Below, piece by piece: positions 35,199 through 43,339 of a stretch of DNA of 64,000 nt. The translations under genes and the position numbers were made by a program. The DNA is taken from NCBI GenBank assembly GCA_040266055.1, contig JBDQFC010000003.1, positions 62,001 through 126,000 on the forward strand, read 5' to 3'. The stretch comes from S36-B12 sp040266055 (GTDB taxonomy: Bacteria > Actinomycetota > Actinomycetes > S36-B12). Below the pieces are notes generated by a model. The model did no database searches. It had not been told where the DNA came from and saw only the letters and a list, made by a program, of their open reading frames with translations. How positions within the stretch are numbered: the stretch's first letter is position 1; each line of letters starts with the position of its first letter.

Positions 35199-35725
35199 GC
35201 CCCCGAGTGGTCGCGACCCACGTCTGGCCATCGGACATGGGCGAACCGGTGTCGGTCGACACCCTCGACATCGACTGGGGTGGGCCGGTCGGCGACCGCC
35301 ACCACGGAGAACTCATGGCCTCCGACACTCGGCAGTCCAGAGTTTTCCCTCGCGGGACAACGATCCGCAATCACCGACAACTGTCGATCGTGGACACCAA
35401 CGAGCTCGCACAGATCGCCGATGCCTTGGGAATTCCTCGCATTGAGCCGGGAATCATCGCAGACAACATCTGCACCGAGGGCATTGATGAGTTGACCTTG
35501 CTGCCTCGGATGACTCGGCTCGCGTTCCCCTCCGGTGCGGTGATCATGCTGGGCGGTCCGAACGCCCCGTGCATCATCGCCGGCGGGATGGTCGAGCGCT
35601 CTTACGGATCTCGGCCCGAGGCTTTCCCCAAGGCCGCGATCGGGCTGCGAGGAGTCACCGGTTGGGTGGAGCACCCGGGAACCGTGCGACCCGGCGACGC
35701 CGTGACCATACTTCCGCCGGACTAG
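35195..35725 (+). CDS. MOSC domain protein
   Basis: 176 residues overlapping lipA by 4 bases. GGPVGDRHHGELMASDTRQSRVFPRGTTIRNHRQLSIVD, PGIIADNICTEGID, and LGGPNAPCIIAG match the MOSC (molybdenum cofactor sulfurase C-terminal) fold, with Cys in the PC position taken as the sulfur carrier. Its partner and substrate are unknown; coupling to lipA hints at sulfur metabolism, but that is inference. Confidence 0.78.
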   Translation: MSPRVVATHVWPSDMGEPVSVDTLDIDWGGPVGDRHHGELMASDTRQSRVFPRGTTIRNHRQLSIVDTNELAQIADALGIPRIEPGIIADNICTEGIDELTLLPRMTRLAFPSGAVIMLGGPNAPCIIAGGMVERSYGSRPEAFPKAAIGLRGVTGWVEHPGTVRPGDAVTILPPD

Positions 35726-35736
35726 GCTTCGCCTTC

Positions 35737-36408
35737 ATGGGCAAGATCAAATCCAGCCTCGCAGCCATCGGCCAGAACTGGGCGATGACCCAGCGCGTCT
35801 ACAAGTTCTTGTGGGCAGAAGTCCTGGGCATCGTGTTGGGCACCATCGCCGTTATCGCCGTTCCCACCGCGATCTTCATCAACTGGCTGACTGCCCTTTT
35901 AGTGGCCCTGCCGCTCGGCCTGCTGGCGGGCACCTTCTGGTTCAGCCGCCGCGCCATGCGGGCCGCCTACGCCCGGATCGAGGGCCAGCCCGGGGCCGCT
36001 GCGGCCGTGATCGAGTCCCTGCGTGGCAAATGGGCAGTGACCCCTGCCGTGGCCGTCAGTCGCAATGAGGACATGGTCTCGCGCGTGGTCGGCAAGCCCG
36101 GTGTCATCTTGGTCTCAGAAGGAGCAGCCTCCCGAGTCGGACACATGCTCGCCAACGAGAAGAAGAAGACCGCACGCTGGGTCCCGGACATCCCGATTTA
36201 TGAGATTCAGGTCGGAGACGACGAAGGGCAAATCGCCCTCGGAAAAATCCAAAAGACCCTCAGCAAATTACCCAGAAATCTGCGAGGCAGTGAGGTCACC
36301 GAGGTCCGGCGGCGCCTCGAGGCTCTCGGAAACGCCCAGCAGTCAATGCCGGTGCCCAAGGGCCCAATGCCGACGAGCCCCCGCCAGGTACGCCGGCAGC
36401 GTCGGTAA
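35737..36408 (+). CDS. DUF4191 family membrane protein
   Basis: 223 residues from ATG 35737. Two adjacent membrane helices (about residues 28-48 and 53-70) follow a short N-terminal region; the rest is cytoplasmic, with VVGKPGVILVSEGAASRVGHMLANEKKKTARWVPDIPIYEIQVGDDEG and a basic C-terminus. This pattern is known from the actinobacterial DUF4191 family often found next to lipA. Function unknown. It is convergent with the RDD gene, 6 bases away. Confidence 0.8.
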   Translation: MGKIKSSLAAIGQNWAMTQRVYKFLWAEVLGIVLGTIAVIAVPTAIFINWLTALLVALPLGLLAGTFWFSRRAMRAAYARIEGQPGAAAAVIESLRGKWAVTPAVAVSRNEDMVSRVVGKPGVILVSEGAASRVGHMLANEKKKTARWVPDIPIYEIQVGDDEGQIALGKIQKTLSKLPRNLRGSEVTEVRRRLEALGNAQQSMPVPKGPMPTSPRQVRRQRR

Positions 36409-36414
36409 CCGGAA

Positions 36415-36780
36415 TTACCGCACGCGGAGGACCCGCGTCCCAGCCAACCGGTCGTGCACGCCCCGGCCGTCGTCGTCGTACACCACAGCCGGAATCACCA
36501 GGCAAATGAGTAGCGTTCTCACGATGACCCGCCACAGCGTGAGCCGTCCCGCGCCGATCGAAATCACGCGTAAGCCCACCAGGCGCTGACCAAAGGAAGC
36601 CCCGGTCAGCCACGTCAGCAGCGTCACTTCGAGCACGAAAATCGCCAAGGTGGCCAACATCGACTCATTCGAGCCGTAGGGGAACTGGGGGAAGGCGAAC
36701 AGGGCGACCAGGATGCTGGCGAACCAATCGATGAAGAAAGCGACGACCCGGCGCCCGAACCATGCCCGCTGCTCATCCAT
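36415..36780 (-). CDS. RDD family membrane protein
   Basis: 121 residues: FGRRVVAFFIDWFAS at the start (Arg-Arg and Asp-Trp as the RDD residues), helices about 12-30 and 40-60, the TGASFGQRLVGLRVI motif and a final helix. RDD proteins are small integral membrane proteins of uncertain, possibly transport, function. In actinobacteria an RDD gene commonly lies upstream of and divergent from glnA, as here. Confidence 0.83.
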   Translation of the reverse strand: MDEQRAWFGRRVVAFFIDWFASILVALFAFPQFPYGSNESMLATLAIFVLEVTLLTWLTGASFGQRLVGLRVISIGAGRLTLWRVIVRTLLICLVIPAVVYDDDGRGVHDRLAGTRVLRVR

Positions 36781-36804
36781 GGAGTAACCGTATTCGCGCC
36801 CTGG

Positions 36805-36842
36805 TTAACACTGCCGAAACAATCGAGACACCCGACCGACAC
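36805..36842 (+). promoter_or_regulatory. GlnR-like operator with four pentamer boxes ahead of glnA
   Basis: Four pentamers at exact 6-base spacing, TTAAC (36805-36809), GAAAC (36816-36820), GACAC (36827-36831) and GACAC (36838-36842), fit the known actinobacterial GlnR pattern gTnAC-n6-GaAAC-n6-gTnAC-n6-GaAAC (matches 4/5, 5/5, 4/5, 4/5). A -10-like TAGGTT at 36853-36858 follows 10 bases later, as expected where an activator takes the place of a -35 element. GlnR itself is not in this window. Confidence 0.65.
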
Positions 36843-36923
36843 GCCCCTTGCCTAGGTTCCTACCCAGATCCGGCGGCAACGGGCCGCCGAGCGAGGCGAT
36901 GCACGCGAGTGCAGGAGGTGGAA

Positions 36924-38348
36924 ATGTTCAGTAACGCTGACGAGGTCCTGAAGTACATCAAGGACAACGGAGTCGAATTCGTCGATGTTCGATTCATCGA
37001 CCTTCCCGGCATCATGCAGCACTTCAATGTGCCGGCCAGTTCCTTCGGAATGGCGGCCTTCGAAGACGGCCTGATGTTCGACGGATCTTCGATCCGCGGC
37101 TTCCAGTCCATCCACGAGTCGGACATGAAGCTCATCCCCGACCCTGCGACGGCCTACATCGATCCGTTCCGGTCGGCCAAGACGCTGGTGATGAACTTCT
37201 CCATTCGCGATCCGTTCACCAACGAGCCCTACAGCCGCGACCCGCGCAACGTCGCCGCCAAGGCCGAGGCCTACATCGCCTCGACCGGCATCGCCGATAC
37301 CGCCTACTTCGGTCCTGAGGCCGAGTTCTACGTATTCGACGACGTCCGCTTCGAGACAAACCAGCACTCCGGCTACTACTTCATCGACTCCATCGAAGGC
37401 GCTTGGAACACTGGACGCCAGGAAGAAGGCGGCAACCGCGGCTACAAGACCCGCTACAAGGGTGGCTACTTCCCGGTTCCCCCGGTCGACCACTACGCCG
37501 ACCTGCGCGACCAGATGGTCTCCACGCTGCTCCAGGTCGGACTCGAGGTCGAGCGCTCGCACCACGAGGTCGGCACCGCCGGACAAGGCGAGATCAACTA
37601 CAAGTTCAACACCCTGCAGCACGCGGCTGACGAGGTGATGCTTTTCAAGTACATCATCAAGAACGTGGCCTGGGCCAACGGCAAGACGGCCACGTTCATG
37701 CCGAAGCCCCTCTTCGGTGACAACGGTTCGGGCATGCACGTTCACCAGTCGCTGTGGAAGAACGGCGACCCGTTGTTCTACGACGAGATGGGTTACGGCG
37801 GTCTCTCGGACACCGCCCGCTGGTACATCGGCGGCCTGCTCGCCCACGCTCCTGCCGTATTGGCGTTCACCAACCCGACGATGAACAGTTTCCACCGCCT
37901 GGTGCCAGGCTTCGAAGCTCCGGTCAACCTGGTGTACTCCGCTCGAAACCGTTCTGCCGCCGTGCGTATTCCGGTGACAGGTAACTCGCCGAAAGCCAAG
38001 CGCGTTGAGTTCCGCGTTCCCGACCCCTCGAGCAACCCATACCTCGCGTTCTCTGCGCTGGTCATGGCGGGTCTCGATGGAATCAAGAACAAGATCGAAC
38101 CGATCGCTCCGGTCGACAAGGACCTCTACGAGCTGCCGCCGGACGAGTTGGCCAACATTCCCACTGTTCCGGACTCACTCACCGGGGTGCTGGACGCCCT
38201 CCAGGACGACAACGAGTTCCTCCAGGCCGGTGGAGTGTTCCCCGCCGATCTCATCGAAACGTGGATCGACTACAAGCGCGCAAACGAAGTCGACCCCATT
38301 CGGCTGCGCCCGCATCCGCACGAGTTCGAGATGTACTACGACATCTAG
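36924..38348 (+). CDS. glnA: glutamine synthetase type I
   Basis: 474 residues from ATG 36924 with an ideal AGGAGGT ribosome site. Signatures: FDGSSIRGFQSIHESDM, GPEAEFYVFDD, HHEVGTAGQGEINYKF, KPLFGDNGSGMHVHQS, NRSAAVRIP. Tyr402 in KDLYELPPDE is the adenylylation site of GSI-beta enzymes, consistent with glnE 3 kb away. It makes glutamine from glutamate, ammonia and ATP as a dodecamer. The leader carries a GlnR-like operator, and a strong terminator follows. Confidence 0.98.
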   Translation: MFSNADEVLKYIKDNGVEFVDVRFIDLPGIMQHFNVPASSFGMAAFEDGLMFDGSSIRGFQSIHESDMKLIPDPATAYIDPFRSAKTLVMNFSIRDPFTNEPYSRDPRNVAAKAEAYIASTGIADTAYFGPEAEFYVFDDVRFETNQHSGYYFIDSIEGAWNTGRQEEGGNRGYKTRYKGGYFPVPPVDHYADLRDQMVSTLLQVGLEVERSHHEVGTAGQGEINYKFNTLQHAADEVMLFKYIIKNVAWANGKTATFMPKPLFGDNGSGMHVHQSLWKNGDPLFYDEMGYGGLSDTARWYIGGLLAHAPAVLAFTNPTMNSFHRLVPGFEAPVNLVYSARNRSAAVRIPVTGNSPKAKRVEFRVPDPSSNPYLAFSALVMAGLDGIKNKIEPIAPVDKDLYELPPDELANIPTVPDSLTGVLDALQDDNEFLQAGGVFPADLIETWIDYKRANEVDPIRLRPHPHEFEMYYDI

Positions 38349-38397
38349 AAACCCATGACTCCCACCGCGTCGATTCGCCTCGCGCGCATGGGAAATG

Positions 38398-38434
38398 CAG
38401 GAGCCCCGGATCCGTCCGGGGCTCCTGTCGTTTT
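38398..38434 (+). terminator. Rho-independent terminator of glnA
   Basis: A perfect 13-bp stem CAGGAGCCCCGGA / TCCGGGGCTCCTG with a TCCG loop is followed by TCGTTTT, 50 bases after the glnA stop. Confidence 0.88.
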
Positions 38435-38466
38435 AGGTGGGTCCTCGACCGGTAGCGTCCGTAACC

Positions 38467-38928
38467 ATGGACAGGCGTGTGATCGGCTGGCTGCTCGTGG
38501 CACTTCAGGTTGCGGTTTTTGTCGTTCTTGCGCTTCTTCCCTGGCGCAGTCCGTCAGCCGTGTCGGTCACACTTGCCGTGCCCTTAATCGCTGCCGGCGG
38601 ACTACTTGGTCTTTGGTCCTTCCAGCGCCTTGGCAGCGCACTCACGCCGACACCCGTTCCCATAAGTGGCGCAGGGTTGCGCACCACTGGTCCCTACGCA
38701 TGGGTGCGCCACCCGATCTACAGCACCGTACTCCTCGTCACCCTGGGTTTCCTGATCGCCGCCGGATCCATCGCCAGTTGGCTCTGGGGCGCGATGATCC
38801 TCGTCTTCTTCTGGGCGAAGTCCCGCTGGGAGGACAAGCTGTTGCAGGAGGAGTACGGACCCGCATGGCAGGAATGGGCGGCAAGTACCGGCGCACTTAT
38901 TCCTCGCCGTAGAAAATCCGCTCCGTAA
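38467..38928 (+). CDS. isoprenylcysteine carboxyl methyltransferase-like integral membrane protein
   Basis: 153 residues from ATG 38467. Helices at about 7-25 and 33-48 precede the family motif GPYAWVRHPIYSTVLLVTLGF and a C-terminal re-entrant segment ILVFFWAKSRWEDKLLQEEYGPAWQEW, as in the ICMT/PEMT-like methyltransferase family, whose bacterial members methylate unknown membrane substrates using SAM. Its 3' end overlaps glnE on the opposite strand by 32 bases. Confidence 0.78.
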   Translation: MDRRVIGWLLVALQVAVFVVLALLPWRSPSAVSVTLAVPLIAAGGLLGLWSFQRLGSALTPTPVPISGAGLRTTGPYAWVRHPIYSTVLLVTLGFLIAAGSIASWLWGAMILVFFWAKSRWEDKLLQEEYGPAWQEWAASTGALIPRRRKSAP

Positions 38929-41902
38929 CCTGCCGCGCTCGTCGAGTTGTGCGCAAGTACTCATCCTTGAGTTGACTGCCATCGTGTCCGTGATGCTTGA
39001 GAACTCCGGCCAACGCTGCAAGTTCGTTCACATCGCTCGGTAGCGAATCTCCTGCCCTGCCCTTGATTAGCATCATGGCATCGCGGATCGACGACGCCAA
39101 CAGCCAGGCGTCCCGCAATGTCAGAGCATCAGTTTCGCTGAGTAACCGGGCTTCCACACATGCACGCAGCGCCTCGAGGGTGTTAGTGGTCCGCAGCTCG
39201 GGGAATTCATGTGCGTGCTCCATCTGAAGCAGCTGGACCGTCCACTCGACATCCGACAAGCCGCCACGGCCCAACTTGGTGTGCACCGCCGGATCGGCGC
39301 CGCGCGGTAACCGCTCTGATTCCATCCGTGCCTTGAGCCGCCGGGCTTCGCGAACATCGGCCAGATCCATTCCTCCTTCTGGCCAGCGCAACGGATCGAT
39401 GAGTTCGGTGAACCACCGACTCAATTCTGGCGGTCCGGCAATCGGCATCGCGCGCAACAGCGCCTGCGCCTCCCATGGTGATGACCAGCGCTCGTAGTAG
39501 GCCGCGTAGGAGGCGATCGAACGAACCAGCGGACCGGCTTTGCCTTCCGGACGAAGGTCAGCATCAAGATCCACCGGAGGATCACTGGACGCGGACATCA
39601 GTAGTGACCGGAGCTCCTCCGCAATGGACATCGCCTGTCGACCGGCATCGGTCTCGTCGGCGCCGGGTCTGGCCTCGTGCACGAACATGACATCGAGGTC
39701 GCTGGCGAAGCCCAGTTCTTGTCCTCCGAAGCGGCCCATAGCAACGATTCCCACATCTGTGAGTTGTTCACCATCGGCAACAACCGAACGTGTTGCCACG
39801 GCTAAGGCGCTCGACACGGTGACCCGGGCGACGACTGACAATGCTGGTCCAACCTCATCGACGGTGATCACCTCAAGCAGATCTGCGACTGCGATTCGGA
39901 ATAGCTCGCGGCGACGCAAGCTACGAATCGCTGCGACTGCCGCGGTCGACTCATCCTGGCGCTGGATAAGTGCCGCTGCCTCAGTCACCAAGGACTCCTC
40001 GCTGCGGGGGGTGAGTTCATCGTCTTCGGCCAGCATCCGCACCGATTCGGGGGCCCGAAGGAGAAGGTCCGTCGCATATCGACTGGCCGACATGACAAAG
40101 GCGAGTCGCTCGGCAGCTACGGATTCATCGCGCAGTAGTCGCAGGTACCAGGGTGTTGCGCCGAGTGCATCGCTGACTTGTCTGAAGCCCAAGAGCCCGG
40201 CGTCGGGGTCTGGTCCATCGGCGAACCAGCCCAGCATGACGGGCAACAGTGTGCGCTGGATCGCCGCACGGCGGGAGACTCCACTGGTGAGCGCTTGCAG
40301 GTGTCGAATCGCACCGGGGGGATCGGAGTAGCCGAGAGCCTCGAGCCGTTCTTCTGCGGCCTGGAGCGAGAGTCGGGCCTCCCCAGCCTCCAGTCGGGCC
40401 ACCGATTGCAGCAGCGGACGGTAGAACAACTTCTCGTGGAGTCTGCGTACTTGACGCTGGTGGGACTTCCACTGATCCAGAAGTTCGCGCACGGGCTCGC
40501 TGCGCAGGCCGATGGACCGAGCAAGGACGCGCAGTTCTGCATCGTCGTCGGGCAGCATGTGGGTACGCCGGAGTCGTCGTAATTGGAGCCGGTGTTCCAA
40601 CGTGCGCAGGAAGCGATAGGCCTCAGTCAGCGCTGAGGCGTCTCCTCGCCCCACGTAACCCCACGTCGCCAGCGCCTCGAGAGCCACAAGAGTTGTCGCG
40701 CTTCTGAGCATGACGTCGCTTCGCCCGTGCACGAGTTGGAGAAGTTGCACGGAGAACTCGACATCGCGAAGACCACCGGGTCCGAGTTTGATTTCCCGGT
40801 CGGCAACGTCACTAGGGATGTGATCCTCGACCCGCTTGCGCATCGATTGCACATCGGACACAAAATTTGAGCGGTCAGCAGCGGCCCACACCAAGGGCGA
40901 GATCGCGTCGATGTAGCGAGCACCTAGGTCGGCATCACCCGCAGCAAAGCGCGCCTTCAACAGTGCCTGGAATTCCCACGTACTCGCCCAGCGTTCGTAG
41001 TACCCCAGGTGAGAGGGCAAGGTCCGCACGAGAGCGCCCTGCTTGCCCTCAGGCCGCAGAGCAGCGTCAACCTCCCAGATCGAACCTTCGGCTGTGACAT
41101 TTGAGCATGCACGCATCAGCCCGGCTGCGAGGTTTGTCGCCGCTCGTAGGGCATCGGACTCGTCGTAGCCGTCAACGGCCTCAGCGACAAAGATGACATC
41201 GACATCACTGATGTAGTTCAACTCTCTACCACCGCACTTGCCCATCCCGATAACGGAAAGGCGGCAGGTAAATGCCGACTCCCCTACATCGCGTCGGGCA
41301 ATAGCTAAGGCGGCTTCCAAGGTGGCGTCGGCGAGGTCGCTCAACCAGGCGGCCACCGACTCCATGCCGGCAAGACCACTGAGATCGCGGCTGGCGACCC
41401 CTAACAACCACCGTCGGTAGGCGATGCGTAGGCAGTCGGTGGCTGGCCGTTCACTTGTATCCGGGCCGGCTACCGGTTCCGAAGAATCCGGGATGGCACC
41501 CACAGAAGCGAGCAATGTGCGTCGGGCCTGTGTTCCCGACGGAGCATCGGCCAGAGAATCGGCATCGGCCAAGATCTCCAGACTCTCGGTATCTCGAATC
41601 AGGAAGTCGCCGAGGGCCTCCGATGCGCCGAGTACATCCAGCACCCGTCCACGAAATGTTTCGTCGGCGGCTAGCCCGGCACGTTGGCGCGCATCGCACG
41701 ACTCCACCAGCCGCAGGAACTGCCGGACCGCAAGATCAGGATCCGCTGCGGCTCCAAATTGCGCACCAAGGTCGGCAAGAACGTCGTCGCTATCGAAGGG
41801 TTCGATACCTGCCAACGCGTCCAAGGCAAGCCGTGCCTTGGATGGTTCTGCGAACCCGATGCGCGCGAGATCCCCGAACAGGGAGCCTGGGCGATCACTC
41901 AC
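38897..41902 (-). CDS. glnE: glutamine synthetase adenylyltransferase / deadenylyltransferase
   Basis: 1001 residues with two nucleotidyltransferase halves. The N-terminal one has GMGKCGGRELNYISDVDVIFV (about 222-242), the C-terminal one AMGRFGGQELGFASDLDVMFV (about 735-755), each with the G-G/S-x-D-x-D core; KLGPGGLRDVEFSVQLLQL and KLGRGGLSDVEWTVQLLQM follow each. GlnE reversibly attaches AMP to the GlnA tyrosine according to nitrogen status. The glnA-glnE-glnA2 grouping is the mycobacterial arrangement. It is 31 bases downstream of glnA2 on the same strand. Confidence 0.97.
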   Translation of the reverse strand: MSDRPGSLFGDLARIGFAEPSKARLALDALAGIEPFDSDDVLADLGAQFGAAADPDLAVRQFLRLVESCDARQRAGLAADETFRGRVLDVLGASEALGDFLIRDTESLEILADADSLADAPSGTQARRTLLASVGAIPDSSEPVAGPDTSERPATDCLRIAYRRWLLGVASRDLSGLAGMESVAAWLSDLADATLEAALAIARRDVGESAFTCRLSVIGMGKCGGRELNYISDVDVIFVAEAVDGYDESDALRAATNLAAGLMRACSNVTAEGSIWEVDAALRPEGKQGALVRTLPSHLGYYERWASTWEFQALLKARFAAGDADLGARYIDAISPLVWAAADRSNFVSDVQSMRKRVEDHIPSDVADREIKLGPGGLRDVEFSVQLLQLVHGRSDVMLRSATTLVALEALATWGYVGRGDASALTEAYRFLRTLEHRLQLRRLRRTHMLPDDDAELRVLARSIGLRSEPVRELLDQWKSHQRQVRRLHEKLFYRPLLQSVARLEAGEARLSLQAAEERLEALGYSDPPGAIRHLQALTSGVSRRAAIQRTLLPVMLGWFADGPDPDAGLLGFRQVSDALGATPWYLRLLRDESVAAERLAFVMSASRYATDLLLRAPESVRMLAEDDELTPRSEESLVTEAAALIQRQDESTAAVAAIRSLRRRELFRIAVADLLEVITVDEVGPALSVVARVTVSSALAVATRSVVADGEQLTDVGIVAMGRFGGQELGFASDLDVMFVHEARPGADETDAGRQAMSIAEELRSLLMSASSDPPVDLDADLRPEGKAGPLVRSIASYAAYYERWSSPWEAQALLRAMPIAGPPELSRWFTELIDPLRWPEGGMDLADVREARRLKARMESERLPRGADPAVHTKLGRGGLSDVEWTVQLLQMEHAHEFPELRTTNTLEALRACVEARLLSETDALTLRDAWLLASSIRDAMMLIKGRAGDSLPSDVNELAALAGVLKHHGHDGSQLKDEYLRTTRRARQVTERIFYGEE

Positions 41903-41933
41903 GTTGCACGACTCTAGGCGGCTACTGGACCGC

Positions 41934-43271
41934 CTAGAGCAGAGGCAGGTAGCGGTCCAACTCCCATGCGGTCACCTGACGCCGATATTCGCCCCACTCG
42001 GCACGCTTATTACGCAAGAAGAAATCGAAGACGTGCTCACCGAGGGTTTCCGCGACCAATTCGGACTTCTCCATCGCCGTAATCGCTTGATCAAGGGAGC
42101 CGGGAAGGGGATCCATACCCAGAGCTCGCCGCTCGGCGGCGGTCAGGCCCCAGACGTCGTCCTCCGAACCCGCGGGTAGCTCGTAGCCTTCGTCGATTCC
42201 CTTCAATCCGGCGGCCAACAGAACCGAGTAGGCGAGGTAGGGGTTCACACCACTGTCCATCGCCCGGTATTCGATGCGCGTGCTGTTGCCCTTCGAGGGC
42301 TTGTACATCGGCACTCGAATCAGCGCCGAACGGTTGTTGTGACCCCAGCAAATCCATGCCGGCGCTTCACCGCCGCCTGCCAGGCGCTTGTAGGAGTTGA
42401 CCCACTGATTCGTTAACGCGGTGATCTCGGGCGCGTGAACGAGCAGCCCGGCGATGAAGGAGCGTGCGACCTTGGAAAGCTGGTAGTCGGCACCGGGTTC
42501 GTGGAAGGCATTGCGATCGCCTTCGAAGAGCGACAGGTGCGTGTGCATCCCGCTGCCGGGTTCGTCACGGAACGGCTTGGGCATGAAGGTGGCGTATAGC
42601 CCTTGCTCCATTGCTACTTCCTGCACGACCAACCGGAAGGTCATTAGGTTGTCGGCCGTGGTCAGGGCATCTGCGTAACGAAGATCGATCTCCTGCTGAC
42701 CGGGACCACCCTCGTGGTGACTGAACTCGACCGAGATACCCATGGCTTCGAGGGTGGTTATCGCGTGACGACGGAAATCGTGCGCGACACCGTGGGGAGC
42801 ATTGTCGAAGTATCCGTAGCGATCAACCGGCTCCGGAACTCCGCCGTGCTCTTGACGCCCTTTCAGCAGGTAGAACTCAACCTCGGGATGAGTGTAAAAG
42901 CTGAAGCCTTGATCCGCGGCCTTCATGAGGGTCCGTTTCAAGACGTAACGCGGATCCGCGTAGGACGGTGAACCGTCCGGCATCAAGATGTCGCAGAACA
43001 GGCGGGCAACTCCATGCGCTTCCCCACGCCAAGGCAGGATCGCGAACGTACTGGGGTCGGGCTTGGCGAGCATGTCCGACTCGTGGACACGAGCGAATCC
43101 CTCGATCGCCGATCCGTCGAAGCCGATCCCTTCTTCGAATGCGCCTTCAAGTTCTGCTGGCGCAATGGACACCGACTTCAAGGTGCCCAGTACGTCGGTG
43201 AACCAAAGGCGCACAAATCTGATGTCGCGCTCTTCGATCGTGCGTAGGACGAACTCCGCCTGCTTCTCCAC
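41934..43271 (-). CDS. glnA2: glutamine synthetase, GlnA2-like
   Basis: 445 residues: IGFDGSAIEGFARVHESDM, PEVEFYLLKGR, SHHEGGPGQQEIDLRYADAL, PKPFRDEPGSGMHTHLSLF, NNRSALIRVP. It is shorter than GlnA and lacks the extended region and a clear LYxLPPxE adenylylation motif (it reads YELPAGSEDDVW), so it is probably not controlled by GlnE. In Mycobacterium, GlnA2 is a low-activity glutamine synthetase; Streptomyces relatives can be gamma-glutamylpolyamine synthetases, an alternative role. Confidence 0.93.
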   Translation of the reverse strand: MEKQAEFVLRTIEERDIRFVRLWFTDVLGTLKSVSIAPAELEGAFEEGIGFDGSAIEGFARVHESDMLAKPDPSTFAILPWRGEAHGVARLFCDILMPDGSPSYADPRYVLKRTLMKAADQGFSFYTHPEVEFYLLKGRQEHGGVPEPVDRYGYFDNAPHGVAHDFRRHAITTLEAMGISVEFSHHEGGPGQQEIDLRYADALTTADNLMTFRLVVQEVAMEQGLYATFMPKPFRDEPGSGMHTHLSLFEGDRNAFHEPGADYQLSKVARSFIAGLLVHAPEITALTNQWVNSYKRLAGGGEAPAWICWGHNNRSALIRVPMYKPSKGNSTRIEYRAMDSGVNPYLAYSVLLAAGLKGIDEGYELPAGSEDDVWGLTAAERRALGMDPLPGSLDQAITAMEKSELVAETLGEHVFDFFLRNKRAEWGEYRRQVTAWELDRYLPLL

Positions 43272-43294
43272 GGGTCAATAGTGTGCCGTGTCGT

Positions 43295-43310
43295 GTTACG
43301 CGGACGTTAC
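43295..43310 (-). promoter_or_regulatory. possible GlnR half-operator upstream of glnA2
   Basis: On the glnA2 strand, GTAAC-n6-GTAAC with a 6-base spacer GTCCGC (43295-43310) lies 24 bases before the start. The first box matches gTnAC fully, the second matches GaAAC at four of five. Only one pair is visible. The same site sits between divergent glnA2 and nadE and could belong to either. Confidence 0.35.
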
Positions 43311-43339
43311 GGACTCCCCAAGGTCGGTACTCTCCCCAC

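Noticed and set aside
36852..37895. A 347-codon minus-strand frame
   Set aside because: Antisense to glnA with no motifs; a result of GC-biased third positions.
39540..40331. A 263-codon plus-strand Ser/Arg-rich frame
   Set aside because: Antisense to glnE in the middle of the gene; no start signal.
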